64,000 bases of DNA, from NCBI GenBank assembly GCA_030522415.1, contig CM060106.1, positions 25,312,074-25,376,073 of the forward strand, read 5' to 3'. Below the pieces are notes generated by a model. It searched no databases. It was not told the origin of the DNA and saw only the letters and a program-made list of their open reading frames with translations. The DNA comes from Channallabes apus. Taxonomy: Eukaryota; Chordata; Actinopteri; Siluriformes; Clariidae. This document shows, in pieces, positions 13,277 through 26,775 of this stretch (positions within the stretch are counted from its first letter, which is position 1; each line of letters begins with the position of its first letter). The translations under genes were made by a program, and so were the position numbers.

Positions 13277-13305
13277 AATAGAATAGAATAGAATAGAATA
13301 GAATA
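13277..13305. repeat. (GAATA)n microsatellite
   Basis: Five to six tandem pentanucleotide units directly follow the decayed SINE. Confidence 0.9.
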
Positions 13306-14178
13306 AGCTGTGTTGCCATGTCCACTTTTTGTGTGGTCGCCTTCTCAATGAATTCCTACTATCCTGTTTGGTTTTTGGTGATTTTATATATTTATTCATT
13401 TTACTTGTGCTTGAGTATAGATTTTTCATATATACAGTATATAACTTTTTTATATAATTTTATCTATTCCCAAAAAATCTTTAAATGAGACCCTCTCCTC
13501 TTCAATGCATGTATTTACCCTATTCTCAATATTAGCTTTGTACATTCCTCCCTAAACATAAATGTCAGTGAATTTCCCAATCAAGTTTGTAGCTTTATTT
13601 ATTAATTGTAGTACTTATGTAACATGTTTATACTTATGTATTTATTTCACTGAATTACGGTGTGCAAAGTAACATTTTAATGCATATCTGGCAACCCAGT
13701 GGAAACCTTCCTGAGATGAATTCTATTTTCGAGGTTGTAGTTGTAGAGGCTAACTAAAGTGGTTAAAAAGTAATATACATATAGAAGCATTTAAACTGCT
13801 AAAGCCTACAAATAGCCATAAGTTTAATTGTTTTTGATAACCTTAACTTACAAACGTTATTATTAGCCTTGTCCATTTGTGCAAATAAACAGATAGTTTA
13901 ACCAACTTGCACAGCTAAGCTAATTTAGCCAGGACCAGAATATGGGGCAGATTTCCTTTTCCTTTTATGGGAGAAAGTGTATAAAGTATACACATTATAC
14001 AATAATTAAATAGATTTTTTAAATAAAAAAGATGAAAGTACAATAAAATATTTTAGCTCACATTTTAATCTGTGTTTTTCACTCCTTTACACCATTTTTG
14101 AGGTGAAAAAAATAAAAAAAATAAAGTTTTTTCCCCTCATGTCTATTCAGTGTCAGAAATCCGTCTGAGACGGAATCA

Positions 14179-14180
<2 letters not shown>
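13306..14180. other. Gene-free AT-rich stretch
   Basis: No supported feature was found between the pentanucleotide repeat and the next microsatellite. Confidence 0.5.

Positions 14181-14237
<57 letters not shown>
14181..14237. repeat. (TG)n(AG)n compound microsatellite
   Basis: About 14 TG units run into about 14 GA units. Frames crossing it on both strands are artefacts. Confidence 0.95.
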
Positions 14238-14239
<2 letters not shown>

Positions 14240-14975
14240 GTGATGGGATAAATGTGTGTGTGATCACATTGAAAACTCATGATCATGCTGGAGGAAAAAC
14301 AGCAGGGTGTTTCAGTTCCTCTCACATGGCCAGGAGATTAAATTTTGATCTTAACCACATTTTCTGTTGGACTGCATTTATAAACATCTCCATATCAATT
14401 ATATTTTACAGCTCCAGTTACTGTATATTTGTTAACATTTGCAAGATTCCTATTAATGTCATCACTGTTACAAAGAAAGACAAAACACTAATGAGTTATT
14501 TTTCATTTATTAATTAAAAAAAAAAAAAAAGCTAAATATGTGTAGAACATAACTGATACAGTATATATGTTTCAATTCTTAAATGTTTAGTTGCACTGTA
14601 CAAAACCTGCTATTAGATATTTTTCCCTGCTGGTGGTGTAAAAAAGTGATGGCAGTCTATAAACCCCACTGCATTATTAATGCATGTCTAACCAGTCTGT
14701 GTTGCAGAGGATGAGTAAGAAAATAAGTAATGAGTAAGCTGCGAATGAAGATTATGATTATGTTTGCTCGGAAATCATCATCTCTCTCTCTCTCTCTCTG
14801 TCTCATTTGTTTTACACTTCCAACTAAATTTGAGCATTTTACTAAAAAATAAACAAATATCTTTTGTCAGTTATAATACTAAGACGTATTTGATAAAGAG
14901 CTAAAATGAAGATTTATTCATAGATCTGAAATAACACAATCATAATTACGACAAGCAAGCAGTACATATGGTGGA

Positions 14976-15270
14976 AGGGTGGCTTGGTGGTTAGTACTGT
15001 CACGTCGCACCTCCAGGACTGAGTGCATGGAGTCTGCATGTCCTCCCCATGCTTGGTGGGTTTCCTCCGGGTACTCTGGTTTCCTCTCACAGTCCCATGA
15101 TTTTCAAGCTGATTGGCGTTTCCAAATTTTCTGTACTGTGTGAATGAGTGTGTGCCCTGCGATAGATTGGCACCCCATCCAGGGTGTAACCTGCCTCGTG
15201 TTCTATGTCTCCTGGGATAGGAGACCCCCACAACCCTGTATACAGGATAAAGCTGTATAGACAATAGGTG
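14976..15270 (+). mobile_element. tRNA-derived SINE with an internal deletion
   Basis: The head GGCTTGGTGGTTAGTACTGT leads to CACCTCCAGGACTGAGTGCATGG, so the B box region is deleted. The core GCTTGGTGGGTTTCCTCC and the tail CTGTATACAGGATAAAGC are preserved. Confidence 0.75.
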
Positions 15271-15809
15271 AGTAGTCAGGACAAAATGCTATTGATGTTG
15301 ATTTAATTTTTTTTATTATACTTTTATTATGCATATAATACAGACAATTTGTCTGCCAGAGAAGCTACTTCTGAAAGTTATACAACATGGAAGTGACCAA
15401 TCTTGCTTTCTTAAAAATTTTTATTTACTAACTTTAACCATTTTGGAGAGATTATTTTATATGTGACCCAAAAATGCACTTTTTCAGCATTGTACTGTCT
15501 CGCTTCAAACTATAATAATTTAAAATGCAATTTATCCATATTTCTTTGTGAGCATTGGTACTAAATTGTTGTAAGCTTCTAGAAGCATGTGGCCAGTAAA
15601 GATTTTTGCTTAAATTGTATTTTGGTAAAAGCTTTAAAAAGCAAAAAAAATCTGTAGAGTCGGTAACCATGTCAAATTCATGTTGCAATATCTTAACAAT
15701 TCTACATTTTAGAATAATACACTACAGAATGATAATACTCTATAATACATCTGTATCTAAAATACATATAATACTCTACATTGGTCAAATTTCATCTGAA
15801 TGACAATTA

Positions 15810-16075
15810 ATAGGGCAGGGGTAGATTAGTGGTTAAGCTGTCGAACTAATGGTCGGAAGGTCCAAAGTTCAAACCCCAGAACCACCAAATCGCCACTGTT
15901 GGGCCCCTGAACAAGGCCCTTAACCCTCAACTGCTCAGATGTATAATGAGATCAAATTTAAACTCTGGATAAATTTAAACTTCCAAATTTTGTAAATGGT
16001 AATGTAAAAATTTTTTTATTCAAAAAAGTTATGGACGCTACATAAAAGGGCATGAAATTGTATTTAGCAAATGTG
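15810..16075 (+). mobile_element. Second tRNA-derived SINE family copy
   Basis: A tRNA-like head (AGTGGTTAAGCTGTCG, then AGTTCAAACCCC) precedes the block CCACTGTTGGGCCCCTGA and AAGGCCCTTAACCCTCAA, which I recognise as a common teleost SINE body. The tail has CTCTGGATAA and a split TTAGCAAATG end. It differs from the V-SINE-like family in the rest of the window. Confidence 0.7.
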
Positions 16076-16639
16076 TTTCTTTTTATCTGATATAAATATA
16101 AATGTGTATACATATTTACAAAAAATTGATAGGGAAATCAGAAGCATTAAGTATTGGGGAAAATGGTGTTATATGATCCTATCTGAAAATTCACTTTTTC
16201 ACCTTGGTGAGACACTTTTTAGCACCAATAACATGTTTTGGCCGTGGACAGACTATGCAATTGGTGATGTTTGTAAAGATGTTTTATTTTGGATCATTAA
16301 GTGTCAACGCCTCTTTCAGCTCCATTCTCTGTCTCTCTCTCTCTGAACCCTGTAGGCAGCAGCTCTTTCTCATGAGAACACTGGAGTATCACAAGAGCCT
16401 GCAGATCAGAAAAATGAAGTGTAAATCCATTGCTGCAGCTCATTCAGACATGGACACATGGGCTACATGAATGTTTGTACATGCAGTCTGGAAGCTTTTA
16501 TAAACAGGTCGATGGGATTAGGCTACATCACTTCCTTATTGCTTGTGATTCCAGTAAGGTGAGCGTTTAAGAACGTACAGGTCTGTTTTTAAATTAAACA
16601 GATTATCCTCTTCTTTCATTAATATGATTTTTATTAGTA

Positions 16640-16998
16640 GTAGTAGTCGATGTATTCTTATTAATTTTTTTTGTTTTGTTTTCATCGCCGTTCATTTGCA
16701 GGAGCTGATCTAGTTTTTTCTTTCTTTCTTCTCGGATGTGCTGTGAGAGTTTACCTGGCTGGTGGGCGGAGCTTCACGGCAGAAGTGTCCATATTTGGAG
16801 CGTGCGCGCGCGAGCGGATGGGCGAGGTCACCTGGTTGCGGCTGCGTCAGAGCCGAAACTACCTGCTGAAGCTCATTTCCTCAAATCGCCTCAGACAAGT
16901 TTAAAAATCTTCACGCAGCAGCGCACTTCGGTTTCCCACACCACAAGGATTATATTAATTGCTTTATTTTTTGTTTTATTCTCCCTTTTCGGTGCCTA
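16640..16998 (+). promoter_or_regulatory. Presumed promoter and 5' UTR of the cadherin gene, with CACCTG E-box
   Basis: A locally GC-rich stretch with alternating CG (around 16800-16815) precedes the start codon of the cadherin. A CACCTG E-box lies at 16829-16834, about 165 bp upstream of the ATG; Snail-family repressors bind this hexamer in known E-cadherin promoters. No clear TATA box is seen. The transcription start is unknown, so the box could lie in the 5' UTR. Confidence 0.45.
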
Positions 16999-19900
16999 AT
17001 GGGGGTTAAATGGGGCACGCGTTTGGGAGTGCTGTTTGTTTTACTGCAGGTAGATTTTTTTTCTTCTCGTGTTTTTTTTTTTTTTTTAACAGGCGCTGTG
17101 CCGTGTAATTCAAATTCTTGTTTGAATTTAAACTTTTTTCATGTTTTTGTTCGATCTCTTTAAAAGTAATAAAATGCCAAAACTCAAAAAAGCGAGTCAA
17201 ATCCACTCTTCCTTCCTTCCTTCCTTCTCTCCTTCCTAAGGTCGTGTGGAGCGCGGAGTCGACGCCATGTTCTCCTGGCTTTAGTTCCAATCTTTTCTTC
17301 TTCAGAGTTCACAGACGGCACCTGCACCGGGGCACGAGACTCGGCACAGGTAAGGAGACACAACCACGCGCTCACATTTCTTAAAAGAAAAATAGAAAGG
17401 GTAAAAAGGCGATTTATCGCTTTATTTTATGTTTTTATTATTGCCTTCTAACGTATTTTTCTGCTTTAACTAGTAAACTTTTTTCTTTTTCCCTGTATGT
17501 TTAACTTGTGATTCAATTTATTGTTCTGTTTCTAATTATAACCAATACACTCTGACTAATAATTTTTAGTAAAATAATTGTCAAGGTAAAGTTTGTTAAA
17601 CTTAAGCATTTCATGGTGTGCTTACTATTCTTTTACTGAAGGCCACACAGTGAGATGTTTTTTGTTTTTATAGAGATTGTTACCTTTAGTTCCTAAAACT
17701 GCATGTTTGATAAGTAAGGCTTTTAGTCACTTGCTAAACAGCAGCTGCCAGGGTCACTGCATACTGTTTTTTTTCTTTACTTATTTATTTTGGGGCAAGG
17801 GGTGGTGCTTTAATGAATTTCTAACACCCAATATTTAATTGTTCCTAGTGTTGAATACATTTTTTTTTTTTTGTGATTACTTGAAAATGTCTTGCTTCAC
17901 CCACCTTCTTCGATGTTATTTTAATTAAAACAGCTCATGTTTCCTGCAATGTTTTACGCCATTGCGCTGTTTGTGGGTGTTCATGTGTGTTTAGCTGATT
18001 CAGAGAGCTGAGCTCATAGTCTGCCTTTGGGTTTCTGTGGGTGTGGAAATACAAGCTTGAACAGGACCAGGTGCACACTTTTACTTCCGCAATGCTTGTA
18101 TGGTGGCGGTGGTTTCATGTCTAAAAGTATCTGATCTGTTAATGCATCAGCATGTGTCGTTAATCTGACACTATGCGCTTAGTCTTGTTTATTCAGCTTT
18201 ATTCACGCTGTTAAATTAACAGCATTCATCAATAACGGGTCACAAATGTGCTCGGAAAGTGTCAAACACTGGTTTACTGTAGTAACTGGATGTTTGTTGA
18301 CCGTTGTGGGATTCTAGTGTTTTCTGTTTCAATAAATGAAAGATTTTATGGATGTAATTCAAGTGTACAATAATCTAGACTTGTGCACTGATGCAGCACA
18401 GTAAATTGAAATATAATTTGTTGAACAAAAAAACCTGACTCAGCAGTCAGGTAGAATGTTTAGTCAGGTTAATAGTAAGAACGTGATGGTTTGTGACTTC
18501 GACAGTAACTAAAATAAAATTCACTCTGCCTCCCTGGGAGAGTAATGTATTTTTGCTTTGTCATAGATTTAGATTGCCACATCCTCATTACAGGCCTTTC
18601 TAAATGCTATTAACACTTATAGTGGGGTCATATTCAGTACCTTGCTGGTTTTAACCCTGTGGATTCCTCATTGTTACGTGCAAATCCTGTATTATGTTTT
18701 ATGCAAAATATTATTTAGTGACTGTTTTACTGGGGTCAAGACAAAGTTCATGTTCTGCAGGCTGTTCTGTACAATTTGTGGGAATTCAGTTTTAATTTAT
18801 GCTGCTCTTTTAATGTCCAAATAGAAGCTTGTATCTGTCGTCTCCGAGTATTACTGTAATTTGTGCAATTTGTTGTAGACAAGATGAGTATAAAAAGGTT
18901 TTGGATTTTTCTTGATGCAATGATGACTTTTTTCTTAACTAATTCTTATTTCCTGTTCAGTTGTTTTCAGCGACTGCAGTGAAAGGACAAGGACCATCTT
19001 CGACTCCGATGATAATCGGTTTCATATAGCTCCTGATGGCACGGTGAAGCTGAAGAGATCAGTCGCTCTTCATAATGGCCATAAGATATTCTCTGTCCAT
19101 GCTTGGGACTCCAATGGAAAGATACACACTGCGTTTGTGAGAGTGGAACATCAGGGTCGAGTCAACAACCAACACCACCAGCATGAAGATGCTGAGGCAA
19201 TTGAGGTACCCCTATTAACTTGCCACTCTTAGTCTGACCTCTGCTGGACAAACTGAGAAATAGCTATGCCAACTGGCTTACTTGAGTGTAATGAATCTCA
19301 ATTCTTAAACATGACAGTATTTGGTTTTGCTAACAAATTGTGAGGGTAAGCACAATGTAAAGAGCAGACGTTTGTTTCTGGCCACTAGTAGGAAGCAAAA
19401 AAGTTTTCTGTATCTAATTAAGCAGTATTCCGTTATAAATGTGATTGCTAGTTTAAAATGAATTTTCGCTACTAAAATTAAAAGGCAATGTCAAACCTTG
19501 CATATTAGTTCAGTTGGCAAACTTTGACTCATCAGTCCAGAGCTCCTGTTGCCATTTTTCTCCACCCCAGTTCATAGGTTGTCATGCATAGTTGAGTTGC
19601 ATGGCCTTGTTTCCATGTTTGTCGTATGGCTTTGGCTGCAATTCTTCTATGAAGACCAATTCTTGAAAGACTTCAAGACAGTTGATGGGTATATCTGGTT
19701 TCCACCAGCTCTTTGCTGACAGCCGTGCTGGGCATGGTTCGACATTGAAGGAAAGGGAGCATGATGGCTTTCATCTGCTGCTTTAAGTTTCCATGGCTGA
19801 TGATGGCCTCTGTGGTCCTCAACATTGCCTGTTTCTTTGTGTTTAAGGCTTTTTGAAGCAGCACATGTATACCAGTTTGCTTTGAAATTGTTGACCAGGA

Positions 19901-22900
19901 GAGACCCTGCTGTTGCAGTATAATCTTGTATCTTATGCTCAATACCAAAATGTTTTATGACCTTTGATGTGAAACTGACACTGCTTGTGTAAGAAATGAT
20001 GCTGGTTTGAAGTAAAAGGGTAGTCACCCCAAATATTAGCTTGAAATATTTGTAAATTGGTAAAAACAAATGTTAAAAAAAAGAAGCAAATTCTTTTTAT
20101 AGAATGCAAAATAGCATTTCTTCACACCAGACTAAAGTGCGATTGTAAGCTGTGTTAAATGCTCTTAATAGATGTTTAAGCTAATGTTATTTTCTGTAAT
20201 TTGTGGAATTCACCTTTTCTATTTTTCTAGTCTACCTTTCAAATGAATGTCAATTAATACTTTTTTTTTTTAATTTAAAATTCATTTTATAGAATGAATC
20301 CCCCTTGACTCAGGAGTTTCCTAAACAAGGTGGGTTACGAAGGAGAAAGAGAGACTGGGTGATTCCTCCAATCGTCTTGATGGAGAATGACCCTAAAGGC
20401 CCTTATCCCAAGCACGTTGTCCAGGTATGTAGAGCGGATTTAAAATTAGGTTAATCTACATAATATTCCTTTGTAATGATTTATGTCAAGTTGTCACATC
20501 TTTTGCACAGATTAAGTCCAATATTGTCAAGGAAACAAAATTGGAGTACAGCATCACTGGTGAAGGAGCAGGGGAAATTTTCACAATAGCAAAAAGCACT
20601 GGCTGGCTCTCTGTGTCAAGGCCTCTAGACAGAGAAGCAAAAGCTAAATATGTGGTAATTATTTTATTTATTTTTCATTTTTGCTTTCTTTCGTCAGGTC
20701 ATGACCAGTATACTGAGGCATATACCAACAAAATATGCTTCTGTATAAGTATTTGTTTAGGTTTTATTAATTTGCCATGTTTTTATTTTCCATCTTAACT
20801 CCAGCTGCTAGCCCATGCTAATTCACCTACTGATCCCGGCATTAAAGAAGATCCTATAGAGATTATAGTCCAAGTGATGGACCAGAATGATAACAATCCT
20901 GTGTTCACCCAAAATCCATTCCTTGGGAGTGTACCTGAAGCTTCTCAAATAGGTATTTTGGTTAAAGCATAAATGTTTCCATCTCTCCATAGAAATTCTG
21001 TACATTTGCAACAATGCTCAAGCTTTTATAGGTGTCATGATCAATTGTTCAGGTTCTTTTCATCATGTAGTTTATCGACACTCAGTCGTTTTTTTATGCT
21101 TCTCTCTTTGAAGGGTTTGAGTTCATGACTGTCAATGCCACTGATGCAGATGATCCAGACACTGACAATGCTATGGTCAATTACTTAATTGTCAGTCAGA
21201 CTCCACCATTGCCAGTACCAGACATGTTTGCCATCAACCCCGTCAGTGGAGCAATTCGAGTGAAGTCTGATGGACTGGACAGGGAGGCGAGTGTGCTAAT
21301 TAGTTCTTACTAGCTTCATTTACAGTCAGATTGTCATGAATCTGACTGGTAGAACTTTTCTATCTGATCAAACAAGCTTTTTTTTTTTGGTGTCTGGGTT
21401 TATTTTTATTAAACATTTTAAAAGGTTTTACGCTATTACGTTTGGTTTTTGAATGCAATAGGCATTACATAAGATTCGTTCACGGCTTTTATTAATTGTT
21501 CGGCCTTGTTGGTGAACCTGCACAGGAACAGATTTATTTATAAAGCACTAAAATGAAACGTTAGTGTATGTATATTGTACAAAAGACAGGTCACCTGTAC
21601 CATGCATGTATCTGGTATATGTACATGATGAAACTTTTGTTAATCAGGAAGAAAAAAAATCTATGCTTAGTAAAATGTTGCTAAATGAGTCTCGTTAAAA
21701 GAGCATTTTGATTAGGCTTTTTCTCAATTGTTGGATGCATCACCACCAATTAATATGCTTTGTATTGTATATGGTTGTTCTTTACAGATTGAATTAGACC
21801 CTAGTTATCAGGTCTAGCTACTTTTAAATTGGGATGTAGTGCTTTCTCATGTTGACTCCAAATGTTTGCCATATTTACAAAAATTTGGTTTAAGGTGTAA
21901 CTTTCAGTGATTTTGGCCTGTTGAAGTCTATACTTAGTCTTTTTTTTTTTTTTTTTTTTTTTTCCAAATGATTAATATGGTTCTAGAATTATAACTTATT
22001 TATTCCCCCCCCTCCTCCAGACCTGGCCTGAATACACCTTGGAAATTCAAGCGGCCGATCAGAATGGAGAAGGTCGAACAACTAAAGGAAAAGTTATTAT
22101 TACTGTAACTGATAGCAATGACGACCCTCCTAAATTTGTGCAATCCTCGGTAAGACTACTAATGATGGTGGTTTATTGGAGTTTACAATAAATGAATGCT
22201 TTAAAATGCAAACTTGCTCCAAATCTTTATATATATAGACTTAAAAAAAGTGTGCATGTCAATTTCCATTGATTGTTGATGTGTCTTCTCTAGTATACTG
22301 TGAATGTCCCCGAGAATAAAGTGGAATATACAGTGGTGAAGATGCCAGTGACTGATGATGATGAACCACAGTCTCCTGCCTGGGCAACAAAATTCAAGAT
22401 TGTTAGTGGTAACACTGGTGGGGTTTTCAGTGTTAGCACAGGACCAAACAAACAGGAGGGCATCATTACTACTGTCAAGGTACTGTACAATACATGTTGA
22501 AGTGTCAGTCAGGTGATGCCTTGAAGTTTTGTAAATTAACATTTTAATGTACCCATTTTTCAGCCATTGGACTACGAAACCAACAAGAAATACACATTGC
22601 TGGTAGCTGTGGAAAATGAGGTTCCGTTTGCTAAATCTTTGCCTACCTCCACTGCCACGGTCATTGTAAACGTTGACGATGTGAATGAGGCTCCAGTATT
22701 CAACCCACCGGAGAAGTCCATTTCCGTACCTGAAGATGCAGCAGTTGGTAATGACCTGACTACCTACACAGCCACTGATCCAGACACTGCGAGGTCCCAG
22801 AAACTGACGTAAGAGCTTCCTCAGTGCATACCTCAGATGTTTGGGTTTCTCTCAGACACAGGTGTAGTAATGTCACGCTGTGTTTCAGGTATCGTGTAGG

Positions 22901-25900
22901 TAGTGATCCTGCCGGCTGGCTAAATATTGACAAAGACACTGGACTCATCAAAGTCAGAAGTCAACTGGACCGAGAATCTCCTTTTGTGAAAAATGGCAAA
23001 TACACATCCCTAATTCTAGCTGTGGACGATGGTAAATACCCCCTGCCCCTACAAACATCCACTTGTTTAACTCTCTTCCTAATAAGTCTACTTACCAGAT
23101 CTTGTACATGTTTGCAGATGCTTTGCCGGCAACTGGTACTGGTACCCTAGTAATTGAGTTGGCGGACGTGAATGATAACGCCCCGACAATCGAAGAAAGG
23201 GAAATCATAGTATGTAATAAGGAGTCATCACCAGTGACCCTGTCTGTGACCGATAAGGACGGGCCTGGGTTTGGTGCTCCGTTTAGTGTGCTGCTGCAAG
23301 GAGATAGCAAGAACAACTGGACTGCCACGATGAACGATTCAAGTAGGCATTTAGTCATCCAAGCTTTACTTCTGATACAGTGCTAATGAGTTGTATTTTA
23401 ATAAATTTACTCGACAGTAAAAAAAAAAAAAAAACAATCTATTCTCTTGCTATTGTCAAGTAGTGCAAGGAAAACGTATGTGCTTTTTTTTGGGGGGGGT
23501 GGACTGAGTTTTGGAAATCTGAAGTGTTGCCAATTGTCAACATTGCCAGTTACTGACAAAGAAAAATTTAAGATGAATATATGTAAAATGTTGTCCTTTG
23601 TAGGCCCTTTAGGCACATTACTATACATTATGGATTCCTTGTGCCAGTATGGGGTTGTTGCAAAGTTTATTTAGCGTGTGTGGAGGACTGTGTGAAGGTC
23701 ATGGCGGAATAATTTGTTGCCAAACAGAGCCTTAAAAATAGTCACTTCCTATATGAGGACTAACCTCTAAACCAGACCAGGCCCGATTCTGACTGGCCCG
23801 CGAAGTGTTGCTCGGAATTAAGAAAATAAAACCTACTTTCAAAATTTTTAATAAATGACAGATGTGCTTCACATCTCCACCTAAAACATTCCACTTGACT
23901 TTGATGCACTTGTTAAAGCTCTAGAGGCTAGATTTCACTCACTGAACAAGAAAAAACACAAACATGTTTACTTTGATTTTTTTTTCCTGCACTGTTTGGC
24001 AGTTGGACAAAAATAGTGTATTTGCTAATAATAATGTAACATAAAAGACATTGTGGTATCTTAATAGAAAATTAAGTTAAAAACCGAAAGCATTGTGGTC
24101 TTAATGTGACTGAAAGAGTTACAAATGTTGCACACTTACCATTGTTTGGCATAATTTCACTGAATAAATAAATGTTTTTGTAAAACAACCTCATTATCTA
24201 ACACATTACTCTTACCAGCTTCAGTAAACAATGCCTTTTACTTATTTCAACGTAGAAATAAAATTAATAACGAGTAGATTTCAAACTTTTGTCCCGGCCC
24301 GCTACAATATATTCTGCTTCTCATTTGGCCCCTGGGGAAAAATAATTGCCCACCCCTGGTCTAAACCAATAAAATTACATCAAAAATATCTGATATGTGC
24401 AAGTTAACTTGTTGGGTCACTTCAATTTTCAAAAATCAAGGTAAAGTTTTGTGCCAAGTGTACCTGTTTTGTCCTTACTCCCTTTGTGTACTTGGTGTAC
24501 AGTCAGGGTGCAATGGATGGAAAAATCCTTTCACCATTTCTTAAATGTGATGTTTTACATTTGTAGTCATACAGGCAACTTGAGTAGTGACCACAACTAA
24601 AATGCATTTTTTTCCTTAAACCACACCACTATATTCAGTATATGTACTAATACTCAAGATCTAAACACTAGTTTATCAGAACAGCAACAGAGTTGAACAT
24701 CTATTAAAAATGCTGACTGTATTACAAAGAATATTCAATAAAGGACCTATTAAATTCTAACATCTCTGAAAATCAGCAGAATCATTAAACGTGGTTTGAA
24801 CGTCTGTTTGTGCACTTAAATGTATTTTCCCTTTCCCCCCCCCCCTTCTGCTGTTAATACAGAAACCGGGATTGTATTTTCACTTAAGACCCCACTTGAG
24901 CCAGGAATTTACAGCGTTGTTCTGAGGGTATATGACACCGGTGACCAATCACAAGACAATATTCTCAAGGCCAGTGTATGCGACTGCACAGGAGATGATG
25001 TTAAATGCTCGCAAAGGGCGGTTGCAGGATTCGGTCTCCCCGCAGTGCTCGGAATTTTGGGGGCAATTTTGGCTTTGTTGTGTAAGATTTTATTTACTTT
25101 TTTTATTTATTTTATTTTATTTTTTTTTTTTTTATGTATTCATTTATATGTGCAACAATTGAAATTATTTAAGTGGATTAATTGTATGATTTCCCCTCCT
25201 CTCTATGCAGTGCTGGTCCTGCTGCTGCTTCTGTTCCTTAGAAGAAAAGGCTCAAGGAAGGAGCAGCCCCTGATCAGTGATGATGATATCCGTGACAATG
25301 TTTACTATTATGATGAGGAGGGTGGTGGAGAGGATGATCAGGTTTAAAAATATATATATATTTCATATAAATTTTACCTCCCCCTTTATAGCAGTGGTCT
25401 GATCTTTATTTTGCCAATAACACTTTTCACCAGGATTATGACCTGAGCGTTCTGCACAGGGGCCTTGACAACCGTCCTGACGTTTTCCGTAATGATGTGG
25501 CTCCCACCTTTATGCCTGCTCCACAATATCGGCCACGGCCTGCGAACCCAGATGAGATTGGCAACTTCATTGATGATGTAAGACGTACACTTTTATCCTT
25601 TTTGTAATTAAAATGTTAACTTTTTTCATATTTAACTCATGAAGTTTAACAGAGAAATCTTGACCATTTGGAGAAATTACAGCCATTTTTGATATGGCTT
25701 TTTCATGCCACGGAGAAGAAAACAAAAGGCTTATGACCCAAACCATACGACTTCATTTGTTAGGCATGATGGAAGCAGTGTTGAGGCATGGGTGTGTTTG
25801 GCTGGGAATGGGAAATGTTCACTGGTGTTTAGTCATGTGACCTGCTGATGGATATAGCAGGATAAATTCTGAAGTGTATAGAGCCATACTTTCTGTTCAG

Positions 25901-26516
25901 GTTAAGTCAAATGCTGCAAAACTGATGACTGTTTAATAAAGTATTGGTACCAGCTAGGTGGTTAATGGGTTTTTCAGTTGTAAATCATAAGGGTTAAAAA
26001 AGTGTATTAACAGTAAACTTTATTTTATTATTTTTAACATGGTTGCTTCTTTACAAATCTGTTATGTACAGATACAAAATTCCTAACTTCTGAATTATAG
26101 TGAAGTTGTAGAGTGGTTTCATTTATTTTTAAAAAGCAGCATGTCTATAATGGTATCTTGCCTATTGAGCAAGATTGGTGGTTAATTTTACATAATTCAG
26201 ACAATGGTGTTGAAATTTATCGCATAGTGCATTAGAATTAAAAGTAGATTGCACATCGCGTCTGTACACTTGGCCCCACAACTTACATCTTTGTTTTTGC
26301 TTTGTGCTGTAGAACCTGAAGGCTGCTGATAATGACCCCACAGCTCCCCCCTACGACTCTCTGTTGGTGTTTGATTATGAGGGTGGTGGATCAGAGGCAG
26401 GATCTCTCAGCTCCCTGAACTCCTGCAGCTCTGGAGATCAGGACTACGACTGTCTCGGTGAGTGGGGTCCGCGCTTTAAAAAACTTGCTGACATGTATGG
26501 AGGCGGAGAGGACTAA
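16999..26516 (+). CDS. cdh1: E-cadherin-like classical (type I) cadherin, 16 coding exons
   Basis: Calcium-dependent cell-cell adhesion receptor of epithelial junctions. Coding exons: 16999-17049, 17241-17349, 18961-19205, 20293-20424, 20511-20654, 20805-20952, 21114-21286, 22021-22149, 22294-22479, 22564-22808, 22889-23031, 23118-23342, 24863-25081, 25211-25341, 25434-25577, 26313-26516. Phases agree throughout and total 875 codons plus stop, close to the usual 880 or so; 16 exons matches human CDH1. Exon 1 encodes a signal peptide, exons 2-4 the prodomain with RHLHRG. A furin site RRKR (about 152-155) precedes DWVIPP, giving the Trp2 used in strand-swap binding. Five EC domains with DRE, DQNDN and DVNDNAP calcium motifs follow, then a membrane segment (about 698-724). 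The tail carries the [10 protein letters not shown] p120-catenin core, the [17 protein letters not shown] beta-catenin site and a C-terminus [16 protein letters not shown]1 has HAN where classical cadherins usually have HAV. Intron 7 uses a GC donor. A cdh1-like paralogue cannot be excluded. Confidence 0.93.
19500..20060 (-). mobile_element. Decayed Tc1/mariner-like transposase relic in cadherin intron 3
   Basis: On the minus strand, in shifting frames, I read a helix-turn-helix-like [11 protein letters not shown] segment and then an [12 protein letters not shown] stretch near 19530, resembling the first catalytic Asp region of Tc1 transposases (usually W/F-S/T-DES-F). Stops and shifts abound. 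No terminal repeats were identified. Confidence 0.45.
23773..24358. mobile_element. Non-autonomous hAT-like element in cadherin intron 12
   Basis: The right end reads TTGCCCACCCCTG, the reverse complement of the common hAT terminus CAGGGGTGGGCAA. The left end begins CAGACCAGGCCC and has diverged. Flanking 8-mers CTCTAAAC (23765-23772) and GTCTAAAC (24359-24366) agree at 7 of 8 positions, the 8-bp target duplication expected of hAT. The interior has no coding frame. Confidence 0.5.
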
Positions 26517-26775
26517 GAACTGAGAGAGACGAGATTTTTCAGAAATTCTTGGTCAGGCATGAAGCACAAGGACGGATGGATTGATGTAAATATGGGACAA
26601 TTTTAGTTTCCATTTTGGCTTGTAGTTGATATCGAAAGACATTTTTCACGGAATATGCCAAAATTATTTTTTTTAATCCCTTGTCAATGGATGGCCTTTA
26701 CTGCATGGTTTTTAAAGCACTGAGGTTCAATGTTTAACCATCAATAAAAAGTTTGAAAGTGTTTATGCTCTTTTC
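26517..26775 (+). other. 3' UTR of the cadherin gene with poly(A) signal
   Basis: The first canonical AATAAA downstream of the stop lies at 26743-26748. The transcript would then end near 26760-26775. Confidence 0.7.
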
